In this document: positions 34,201 through 45,300 of the stretch, one piece after another | Layout: every line of letters begins with the position of its first letter | Position numbering within the stretch: the first letter of the stretch is position 1 | Source of the DNA: Trachythela sp. YZ-2020 | Lineage: Eukaryota > Cnidaria > Anthozoa > Malacalcyonacea > Clavulariidae | Assembly (NCBI GenBank): GCA_016169945.1 | Contig: JADLSH010000358.1 | Location: 5,055,001-5,119,000 of the forward strand | Reading direction: 5' to 3' | Length of the DNA stretch: 64,000 bases | Notes under the pieces: model-generated | The model's database searches: none | Seen by the model: only the letters and a program-made list of their open reading frames with translations | What the model was told of the DNA's origin: nothing | Position numbers and translations under genes: made by a program

Positions 34201-34327
34201 TTAATATTAAGTATAGTTGTAAATATGATAGGTATGTTAATCCAGTTTTGTTTCTTTCTTTTTTAAAAATGAAACGAAAAATAAGTTTGCTTAACCGTTA
34301 ATAACCCAAATTTGCCCTACAAAAATA

Positions 34328-34410
34328 CAGGGGTGGCGCCAGGAAGCACCCGACGGGGTGCTGTAACCCTCCGCCCCCCCCCCCCCAGCCCTACTCTGGC
34401 GCCACCCCTG
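34328..34410. mobile_element. 83-bp hAT-like micro-MITE
   Basis: CAGGGGTGGCGCCAG and CTGGCGCCACCCCTG are the ends. The flanks CAAAAATA and CCAAAATA form an 8-bp duplication with one mismatch. The interior is mostly C run. Confidence 0.7.
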
Positions 34411-34653
34411 CCAAAATATATATCAGTTATAGTCTTCAAAGAATAATGACAGTAAAGTTGCTGTACTGGTCAGGACTCTCGTGTAGATATTCATTGCCGT
34501 TAGGGTGGCACATTCATTCCTGTAAAAACAAAACATAGTATAGTAAATATATTTAACAGAAATTAATTAACAGCAATTGAAACACCAGCCGGAAAGCGAA
34601 GTCTAGTTAAAAAATATTATTATCCAGCAAATATTTTTTAAAACAGGTAAATT

Positions 34654-35159
34654 AAACATTGATGTGAATATATGAAAATTTAATGAGTAACTTTTCGTCA
34701 CATTACAGGCAACATCATCAGACATCAACATGTATTTTATACTACATTTTAAATTTGAAAATAAACAAGATACTATTTTCAACGGTTAAAATTAGCTATG
34801 TAGTGTCCATGGTATATGTGTGTACATACAAGATATCAAGGGTCATCCTACAACATTATTAAGGAAGGGTTTTGTTGGAGCAACAAGTAAGCTTTCTTTA
34901 ATAAGAATTTCGAGGTCAGAATTACCTGAAGTAAGGATTTTGGAATTGGATGGATCTGTAATATGACCTGCTTGTCTAGAATGGTCCAAAATGCTAGATT
35001 TGATGCCGATGAGACAGGATTGCCAGTTAGAGCTGAAATACCTTGATGTTCGAAAGTCCGTGTGTCTAAATGTCGGCATGTTTTGCCTATATACAATGCA
35101 TGCGCGTTACAGCATTGGCACGTTACTCAATAAATTTTCATATATTCACATCAATGTTT
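34654..35159 (-). mobile_element. Penelope-like element fragment flanked by 38-bp inverted repeats
   Basis: The 29 bases at 34654-34682 are exactly complementary to 35131-35159, and the match extends inward to 38 bases with one mismatch. Between them lies the GIY-YIG fragment described separately. Penelope elements often carry LTR-like or inverted terminal copies, so this may be an end-joined remnant. A hammerhead-like CTGATGA...GAAA string lies at about 34690-34718 on the minus strand (weak). Confidence 0.6.
34843..35117 (-). pseudogene. GIY-YIG endonuclease C-terminus of a Penelope-like retroelement
   Basis: One frame reads CQCCNAHALYIGKTCRHLDT and FEHQGIS, the GIY-YIG start with its Cys-rich lead-in. 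The continuation lies in another frame: SSILDHSRQAGHITD, then ILTSGNSDLEILIKESLL and TKPFLNN. Order and motifs match the endonuclease domain of Penelope-like elements. The frameshift and the absence of the RT part make it a relic. Confidence 0.7.
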
Positions 35160-36048
35160 GAATATGCCTTTTTAAAAATTATTTGCGGGCAGTAATATTT
35201 TGAATTAAAAAGATTTTGCCTGGGTGATGAGTACACCCAGGATCGACCTATTACAGTGATAACGAATATTCACGCAGTCGTGTAAACGACACCATGAAAA
35301 TTCACCAAGACTAACTTACGCAGGGTTCAAATTGTAGGAAATCACTCAAGGGGTTGTACGTACTATTTTTCATGTCAGCAAAAGTATTTTTCTGGCGACG
35401 TCTTACACTTACGTACCGTAATATGGATTTAGAACGATGTGAAAAGCCATGCAGCTCTATCAGTAGCTTCTTCATTTAAGATTATAGTTTTATCTGTCTC
35501 GATGAAAGCGTATAAGTAGATATGTTGCATTCCAAGAAATTTTGTTCTAAAGTCAAAATGGTTTAGCTATTGGTTATCAGAACAGTTTTGCCCGATAACT
35601 CCATGCCTATGCCTTTCGGGATCATTATTCCTGCATGGCTATGTGAGAGGCACTAGAACTTAAGACGTCCACAGCTTCTTTCAAAATATATATATTTATT
35701 AAATTTCAATACTCCCCATCTAATCCCAGAACACGAATCTATACGATCCAGACAACCTAAAAACCTTTTACGTCAAATACACTCGTCTAGGATTATCCAA
35801 ATTAAGTTGAACTGTAAGAACCGTTTGCCGAAATCCAGTCAACGTTTCTTGTTGTACTGTAGATATTTTGGTGGCAATCAGTTATTGGATTATATACCTG
35901 CCTATCTGCCGTTTTATTTTGTGCGTTGTTCCGAGTACTTTTGTACTATTCTTTAAAACGCGGCGGATACATATTTGTTCAATATGGCAAATATTGTGAA
36001 ACAGAATAAATTGCAACAAATTAGTGATTCAGATCTAACTAAAAGTAG
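35160..36048. other. spacer downstream of the SRCR-only paralogue
   Basis: No SRCR9, LRR or 7TM exon counterpart is seen here. One AATAAA (minus strand, 35913-35918) lies about 130 bases beyond the read-through stop at 36049. Confidence 0.45.
35913..35918 (-). terminator. candidate poly(A) signal for the SRCR-only paralogue
   Basis: AATAAA on the minus strand. It would serve if the last SRCR exon is terminal and read through to the stop at 36049. Positional inference only. Confidence 0.25.
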
Positions 36049-36099
36049 TTAGAAGCGCAAGCAACAGTTTTTCTCAAATATTGTGACATTCAAACTTAC

Positions 36100-36380
36100 C
36101 TTTTTACATGTGAGACCAGCAAAATATCTGACAACAGTTCTTCTGTAAATTCTAAACAATATTCCACTTCCAGTCCACTTAATTATTTTACCATTCCAAC
36201 GATTTTCCTTTGATTTATATATCCAACGACTGGAAACACTTGGATATCCTAAGTAGCTACAAATCATTTTCGCGTCCTGACGTTTTAATCTGTAGAAAAA
36301 GAACGCTAACCATCTGTTCCTGCCAAAATATTCCACAATGCCAGAATTAGACATCCCTCCAATGTTTTTGAGGCGAAATT
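36100..36380 (-). CDS. paralogue SRCR8, last visible exon
   Basis: 281 nt instead of the partner's 279, so it exits in phase 0 at TGTAAAAAG|GTAAGT. FRLKNIGGMSNSGIVEYFG and MICSYLGYPSVSS show the fold. Only two Cys. The phase change is the clearest sign that this copy is not spliced on to another SRCR exon. Confidence 0.68.
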
Positions 36381-39300
36381 CTTAAAAATGAAAAGGAAAA
36401 GAATAGATATTATATAAAATAACAGTGCTCATAGAGAAAAATTGTATTGACCAGCACTCAGTAGATCGTAAAAAATGATCTGGACAAACGCCCACACGTT
36501 TGCAAGCTGAATTAGTGGTTCATTTTTAATCGCAGCAAAGTCCAAACTTTTCAGGCAGGGATGAGCAGAACTTCTATCTTTGGTTGGGACTCGCATTTCT
36601 TTGATACGAGGTATAGCTCAATTTTCTGAAAGTGCAGAGCGGAATTTTTAGCGAAAATTTAGGAAATTTTACTCGTTTTACTCGCTCATACATTTTACTC
36701 ACACTCACATTTTAGAAATTTTTTTAGAAATGTACATGCCTTTCAGCCGCTCGATTCCAGCAGTGTGCAGTTGTCTGGTTATAACTTCGCATCATTCGCT
36801 TTTGAGAAGTGTGAGCAGTTTGAGTGTTTGACTCTACGAAACATTTCAGGTTTGACTCTACGAAACATTTCACTCTAGGAACACATGACCAATAAGAGCT
36901 GGCCGTCGCTGAACCTCTAAGAAGAAATTAGTTATTTTATACGGCATTCCAGAGATTAACAAAGTGATACGTACGTTTAAAGTGGCAACGGAGACGAAGT
37001 TCTCTACCATCTTGACATCTGGTAGTATTTCCGTTCAAAGTGTGACCAAGAATCTGAATTCCATCGGCATAACCCAGCCTTTGACAATATTGTGTGACAT
37101 TGACTTTTTCCAGCTTACGTTTACTACAAATTGGTAACCACACTTCATTTACATATTGCTCTAGCTGTCCTTGGTTCAGTATTCCTCCACTCTTCAGACG
37201 AAAAACTAAGAAAAAAATGTTTCAGAGCTTCTAAATATAATTTTATCGTTCAGGTCAATTAGGGACAGTTCATTTTTCATCTGGGAGGAGGGACTGGTGG
37301 AATTAAGTATGCCCTCTTAAATCTTTAGCATGGCTCATCCTTTCATAATCAACTTATTCATAGTGGCCCACCGCTAAATAATGATACTTTTCAGATAACC
37401 GTCTCCCCACTATCTCTCCTAAAAATTCCAATTTCCAACGTACATGTAACTTAACTTGTTTTTGCGAGCAAAAACCTTGGTTATCATTGGCTGACTTATA
37501 ATACTGTTCATATATTTTCAACTTATACCTATATAAACATATCGTTGTAACTATATGGTGTAAATATCTTGCTCATGATGTGTCAGGATGTATTTAAGCA
37601 GAAGTTGCAAGGCTGAGCCCAATAGCAGCCATTTTAAGGGTAGATAGGAAGGTGCGATCTTGTATAGATAAGGGGATTCGGGGACATGCTCACCCGGAAC
37701 ATTTTGAATTTAAATAGCCCAGAATGGCCATTTCAGTGTGACATTCTCGCAACAAAACAACAAAGCAACAAAACATTGTTTCCCCCATTTGCCATTAATT
37801 TTTTAAGTGCCCCCCTTTTCAGGCCAACTTCTTCTGGGTGGCCTACCCCCTAATTCCACTAGATCCCCACCCTCCCAGATAAAAATAAACGGTCCCTTAA
37901 CTCAGATGTAATCATGGTAAACCAATTTGACTCAAAGAAATACAGCCAAACTTTTCTTTATTGACTGTTAGCAATCGACCCCATTTTGATTGTTGACTGC
38001 CAGAGACCGTATTTTTTATACGGAAAATACAGAAATAGGCTTTCAGACCAACCAAGAAATACTTTGCTGTAAAAAACGGATTGATTAAAATAACCTATTT
38101 CATTGGTCGCATATAGCATTTTAGACATTTTAGATAAAACAGGTATTTAACCGAAATATTATAGTCAATAATGCGTCACCTTTATTGCATTCAACTAAAG
38201 CTTTCCATTCGGACACACTTTCATTTTTAAGCCTAAGCGAAGGAGATCTGGGGCAGTCTACTAATTTCATTTCGTCTCCATTGCAGTGCACGCCCTTCAG
38301 CCATACCATTCGAGCTTGACTTGTATCTTTTGTATTTATCAATTTAAAGTTTTTCACACCAGGTTTTTTCAACTGACGACAGACAACTTGAGCGTTTTCC
38401 ATGGTCCAGTTTTCCCCTGCAACATGACCCCAAATTCCCTTGTGCATTATCTGTATTTCGTTAGTTAGAAAACGTCCAGTATTAAATTGAACAAGACGAA
38501 CATCTAAAGGAGCACAAGGTTAATCAATTCTCATGATATATACCGATGTCCATGCATGCAGTATACAAATGGTACAATTGTTGAATAAAGGAATGTCGGG
38601 TTCGCTACGTAGCAAGAAAATTTAAAATCCCAAAATCTCTACAAAGTTTGTTTTACTAATTCAATCTACTACGTAATATTGATTTCTATTGATTTCGTAC
38701 AACCATGAATGATCAGTATGACATTGACAACTATTAAAATCTATAACCCAATTATTACAAACAGCCGTGATATTCAAGTGGAAGACGTTTATACAATTCA
38801 CCTAGACACATTCATGAAGCATGTGTAATTTCGAATATAAAGGTATGGATGTACGGGAGATAGAATTAAGGTGCATCTAAGTTGAAGTATAAGTAATATT
38901 TTTTATGCATGGTTAAATACAAGCCAAATGCCATACAGTCATTTCAAACTAGACTTTTCTATGTAATGAACAATGGGGTTTAATATTATGTAATGAACAA
39001 TGGGATTTAACAGAGACATTTTGAAGCCCGGGGAAAATATAACTTTGGAGCCCCGGTGATTTTCCATCGTCAAAAACTTTTGGGGTCATATCCTCGTTTA
39101 GATTATGCTGGGTTACGTCCTGTAGTCTTGAATGTTAAAATAACATTCTCAATCTGCATTCATAAAATACTTTGGGGGTCCGGGGGCATTCTCGCGTGAA
39201 AAAATGTTGAAATCTAGGGTTTCAGGAATGGCAAATTTCTGCATTTTGAGAGACAGTAATATATAATTATGCTATTTGGGGTCCTCCTTTAGCTGGGAGC

Positions 39301-42300
39301 CCTGGGAAAATTTCCCCTTTGCCCCGCCACTCTGGGAGGCCCTGGATTTTGATATTGCTTGAGAGTTGATGAGAGTTGGCTGTCAAGCGCGAGCGAGAGT
39401 TACAACTCTTAAGGCTCTTTTCCACTCATCGCAAAACCAACTCGCAAACTCGCTGCGAGTTCTTGCACATGGCATTTTTAAATACCGTGTCGTGGTGTGG
39501 CATTTGCCCCAATGGGCTCTTTCTAGTGCTCAACCACTGAAGGAAGGAAAGGACTTGCTGCCTCTGGTGACTGGGTACTTTGACCAGAAGTTATGAACGT
39601 TTAAAGACGATAACAAAATATATATTTAATGAACAGTGAAAAATGCAAACAAAAGATCCCTTTATTTGTTCGCCTTCTAGTTCAACTCCCACCCACTCCT
39701 GTCTTCTGACAGGTGACAACAGTTGAATGGTAGTTGTTACTCTGCATAGCAGGTAAACCTTAACACAAAATTTTAGCTACAGCTAAATAACGTGTACGTG
39801 TAATGGGTATGTTCTTTAGGTTTAGCCCTACACGAAATGTATATTAACACTAATCTCAAGCCTTACCCCAATCCTAACCCTATACATAATTCGTGTAGGG
39901 CTACATAATGAACCAACCCTGTCCCTGTTATCTGTTATGGTACACATGGACATGACAACCACAGGCCAGGGGGTTAACAGGGGGGTTAATCACCCCTAAA
40001 ATGGATTAAGTTCATGTTTTTAATTAACAAATAAGTATGCACAGCAAAGTTGGAAAGCTTAGGTGAAAACTGGAAAGAAGTATAAAGTCTATATTCTATT
40101 TTGGCCGGGACTATGGCCGGCCCGGACCCGCACCGCACCTCTTCTGGTGATCGACACATGCATGGAAAATTCGACGTTTGAAACAGTAGAAGTTACTAAT
40201 TAGACGTCTTGTCATTATACTCAAGAAAGTGGTAGGCCCTTTTGCGCGTTTTGTCCCACCACTGGAAAATCCTTAAAAAATGCACTGAACTCTTATTGAC
40301 TCTCATCAACTCTCATTCTCGTTTCACCGGAGCTTTATACAGTTTATGTATACGTCATACGTGCATGCAAGATGATTTACGAAGATAACTCTTTCCTTTT
40401 TTGCTAATTTGTAAAAAACATAAAAGTAAGAAGCGTTGACCTACTTCCTTCATTACCAAGACATCTTACATGAACAGGTCCTTCATCACAATGCACTTGG
40501 ATATCTTCTTTATGGAAACATCTGGAGAGTGCTTTTTCATTCCCTGTGCAATTCACTTTTATTCTTAGATATTCATAGCTTGCGTTTAAATGATCTTCCA
40601 TCAGTTTATTGAAAGGTACTGCTTTCAAATACCCAAGTTCATGACATACGACGTTGGCTTCAGTTAATGTCCAATGTTTTCGACAAACCTTTTTCCAAGA
40701 ATTATTAAAGTATACTTCTAACTTGCCCTTGTTAACATTTAAAGAACCAACCAGTCGGATATCTAATGAAACAAAACGAGAAACTATATACTTTTATATA
40801 TTAAATTTTCCTGTTAGTGTTATTTACCTACTGTATAAATGTACTATTTCTTCAGCTTTGCAGCAATAGTGATGAAAATAGATAATTAATAAGCCGCAAT
40901 AATTAGTAGAATGGAATCTATTCAACAGTAAACCTACAATAACCCTGATCTTAAATAAAGGAACATGCAGCCATAAAGCTCTGAACTTACTCATTTTGCA
41001 GATTAATCCAGCATCATAAAGATGAATTTTGTAAGAGTAATTATCTTTATTCCAATTGCAATCTTGTAACCGACTTTCGGATCCATTACATTTGAACTTT
41101 TTGGACCAAATTACTCCCCTTGCTACAGTAGGAACTTCGTTACGATTTAATGGTCTGAGAGCATCATAATAGCCAAGCTGTCGACAGGCAACTCTTGCTT
41201 CCAGATAACCAAACGTATTCCCAAGGTTATTGATGGTGCCCCATATCCCTTTATAGAGGACTTCGATTTTTCCAGCATGATGAGAATTAAATCCATTTAG
41301 TCTTATTTCTAAAAGACGTATACGGTGTAAAAAGTAAAATCTCGTTTATTCAATGTAATGCAAGGAAAATGGCTAGCAGTTGAACCAACCCTTACGAAAT
41401 GTTACATACGAACTGTTCGAATTCCAAATATACGGAAAAGTGATTCACATGTGAAATTCATTTTCTCATAATTTTTATGAACCTGTGCTTTCATATGTGA
41501 AAGAAACTGAAATTTTGATATGTGAAAATTCTGAATTTGACATATTAAATGTACATTTCACACGTGAAATGTTCAAATTCCACACAAAATTTCAGTAGTT
41601 ATTTCACACGTGAAAAATTATGTGAAATTTCCATATATAAGGGAAGGAATTGACGGTCGTTTGTAGAAATCCAGTTCGTTGTATTCAATATTTCCTTATT
41701 ACACTGCAGAGGCGGATCTAGGGGTAGCCAAACTAGTCACGCGACTAAGGTAAAAATTGCGCAGATATAAAAATACATAGTCAAGTTGTAATATTTCATG
41801 CAGCGGCAGCCGACAGTGAAGTACTTAATATTCAAAAATACTCCAGGTATCAATCTCGTGCAGCGGCCGAGCCTGCAGTAAAAAAGTCAAAATAGCGTTT
41901 ATCTGCGTGAGTTTTGACTAATTTGAGGCGGATTCTAGCGAGTTGATTGGTCCATTTGCATCTTGACTAAAGTTTGCTGGGGTCTGACTCCTTTGGGCAA
42001 TATTCGAGCTTTCTGATTGGCTGGTTAAAAAAATGTTCTCCTTTCTCATTGGCTCGATTTGTTTGTCTCATCTTGACTAATTCGCTCCTGGGGTATGCAG
42101 CAGTCGCACCTTGGGGTATCAGCCGTCTTCAGTCAATACGAAATGAAAATAAAATCTTTCTGATTGCTACTTGACCGCAAAGGTTCAAATTGGTTTGAGT
42201 ATCGAGTATACTGTAGATTGTTTTGATGCAAGTCGAAAATGCCAATTTATGAAACTGTTCAGTCAGCGTTTCAAAGTGAGGATCTAAAGTCCCTGGAAAA

Positions 42301-45300
42301 CGTGAACACAGATCTGTTCAAGCAAATGCACGCTTTGAATACAAGATCTGTCCAAGAGCTTTTAGATGCTATCAATGAAACCGATATCAGTCTGTCGAGA
42401 GATTTTGGCGCAGAAATCTTCATACCCAGAGTTGCTCGTCGCCTCGTCAACAAAGTGACAGCGATAAGGTATTAAAAGAGATTCTATTTATATTTTATTT
42501 AGTTTATAGTCTGATACTAATACTATTACTGAGTATTACTAAGTTCAAAGTGTGTCTATTTCACGCCGGTAAAAGCCGCTTGGCTGAATTAGCATATATT
42601 TTCGGTTGATCAAAAGGTCATTTATATTTATATTATATAGTCGTTATATTGGCATTTGTTGTATTATTTGTATTAGCCAAGGTATTGCTGATGTATTTTT
42701 ATCGACCGCGCTGTTTGTAATAAGATATCTAGAAGCATAATATATGGCAATTTGTGTTTCCTAGGTATGCTGATGAGCCATGATATGGGGCGAAACCTCT
42801 CTCCTCCGCAGAGGCTTTATTATTACGATTATTGTAATGACGCATTTCACTACGCTTTACATGGCGCATTACGAGGAATATGAGCCGCTGGGCGAAGGAA
42901 CGCAGGCGCAAAATGTGAGAGAAGGAAGGAGAGCGTGAAGCTTTCCTCCTTCTCCCCCGTTCTCCGCCTGCGTTCCCCTGCCCAGCGGCGTAGTGAAATG
43001 CGTCATGTAAGCGTAATAATAATCGTAATAATAAAAGTCATTTTATTGCCTAGCCAAAATCAATGGCGCCCCCCCTCTCCACCGAAAAAATATGCTCCCC
43101 CTTGGGAACCAAAATTTCTTGACTAACGTACGAAAATTCCTAGATCCGCCCCTGATTACACTGGCTTAAACTTTTTCACTATATATATATGTTTACAATT
43201 GTGAGGTACATTTCCATGAAAAATAAAGAAGAAACGGATTCTCATTTTAAAACTAGTCCGAATTGTACTGACGTCCAGACAAACTAGGGCCTTCGATGTA
43301 AATGTCTACGTTCTTGTGATATTTTTCAGGTATGTTTGATGCTGTAATTTTTCAAGTATATCTTTTCTGTGCTCTCTGTAACTTTAGAGGACTAACACTT
43401 CTTAGTCCGAAAATACATTTTAACAAGACCGATAGTCTGTTCCCGTATTACATTAGCTGGATGCAAGTAACATTCTAAGGAGTAAGGAGGATATAGACAA
43501 CAAGGCAAACCGAATATTGCTTAATTCTGAACAATGGTAGAATTTGATTTTCGCATACACTTTACGATTCTAGCCTGTAAGTCCGAATTTGGAAACCAGA
43601 ATTCCTTCTTATATTATACTGATGCTCAATGAAAGTAATAAATTATACAATACACTAATACAGGATCTGAAAAGTCGAAGAAAGTACAGCGTGACTTTAT
43701 TATCAAACACGATTTCGCTCGCTACTCTGGTTTAAGTAAATTAAAGCAATCCGCGGTCGAATTACACTCACGATCAAACGTGTGTCAGAGAAGACATGCG
43801 ATTGCGTGGGTTTATTGCTACAAATATTCGCTTCGGCTAGAGACGTTGGCTGGAAGCGTGGCATAAAGAGATGAATAATCTTGCTTTGAATATGGAAGAC
43901 GGCAGCCAGAGTTGTAGCCACGGAGAGAACTGGACGATTCCTCCCCCCACTATCCTTAAGGACCATCATCAGGGAATCCGATGAGAAATGAGGTCCACGT
44001 CCAGCTTATACGACAAATTCATCACAACTGTATATTCCAATGAATTTTGAAATTTGTAAGAACTTACCGTTCTTTCACAGCAGCTAGCAAATTTGATTGC
44101 ATTTCCGGTACTCTAAAAAGGCCTTGAATATCAAAATTTACCTGCTAAGTATGCCCCAGGACCCCTCATAGTAAACTCACGCCTTCGGCGATCGCGAGCA
44201 ACACCCCCACATCAATTTCTTGATGACGTCATAACCCCCCTTCCTTTTTGCCGACTAGGCAACTGACAGAAGCCATTTCCTACAAGGATATCTCTACTTT
44301 GCTTGCTGGCGACGTCCCCCCTAGAGTATATAAGGAACTACATTGGCGACTTCAGATCACCCCTGGTGAAGGAGTGTCGAAAAGTTAAAACGTGAATATA
44401 ATTTGATCGGAGATTGCATTCATGAAGAATTAACTTCAAATCTCGATTACGTTAGTCTAGATCTGTTTAAAACATATGGTCTTTCGTCGACAAGTGCGTA
44501 TTCATTTTGTCAAATCGACCAATAGTAATGTTCAAATTGAAAAATTGTTCAAGTTATGAATGCACAGTTGAGTGAAAACATTGTTTGAGTGCGCAAGAGT
44601 CGATGGTATAAGATAGAAACTTGAAATGACTTAAGTATTACATACTTAACCAGCCTGGAGTTTAAGCTATTGCTTCCGGTGCACTCAAGTATTTCCAAAC
44701 GCTGTATTATACCATTTATGATAAACAGGGCTAACAAAAAATGTCAGCTTCTTTAGCGCTATAAATATTATCTTTATTATTCCACTTACCTTTTCCTTTA
44801 CATTGTACATGTACTAGATATGTGCATTTAGAACTCTGGCGATACTTCAAACGGCATTCTCTTAATCTTTCTTCTTTTCCTGTACACCCAATATCTTTTC
44901 GCCAAATGTTGGTTTTGTTAGTAACAGAGGTGAAATAATGGTTAACTTCGGATTTTCTACTGTAGCCCAGTTCCCAGCATACCACTCGCGTGTTCGCAAG
45001 ACTCCAAGTTTCCCCACAAATATGGTACCAACTCTTATTTCGGTAGATCTGAAGACCATCTCCAAGTAAATTCTTACTTCGTATATCTTTATTTAAAACA
45101 AAACAAAACTAAGTGATGTTTAGTTTAATCTGCTCGTCTCACTTTCAAAATCAATACACAACAATAAAAAAATATTTGAAAACATAACTAAAGTATCTAG
45201 CTATTAAAATTTAAAAAAGGAAAGCAGGTTCTTTTCAATGATTGCAATGTATGAAAAGTTTCATAGACAGATTTGCCCAGGCGAGATGGTAATAACACTA

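Larger units (their letters stand above)
41707..43154 (+). mobile_element. hAT-type element carrying a foreign-looking ORF
   Basis: Ends CAGAGGCGGATCTAGG and, inverted, CAGGGGCGGATCTAGG, a classic hAT terminus. ATTACACTG is repeated at 41698-41706 and 43155-43163 (8-9 bp TSD). 1448 bp with no transposase. It contains a promoter-like tract, a 78-codon ORF and an internal palindrome. It sits in the SRCR3-SRCR4 intron of the paralogue, opposite in strand. Confidence 0.85.

Noticed and set aside
39006..39340. hAT-like element bounded by CAGAGACATT and CCGCCACTCTG
   Set aside because: The ends match only over about five bases and no target duplication was found.
39866..39882. Telomere-like CCTAACCC motif
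   Set aside because: A single short occurrence inside a hairpin, with no tandem repetition.
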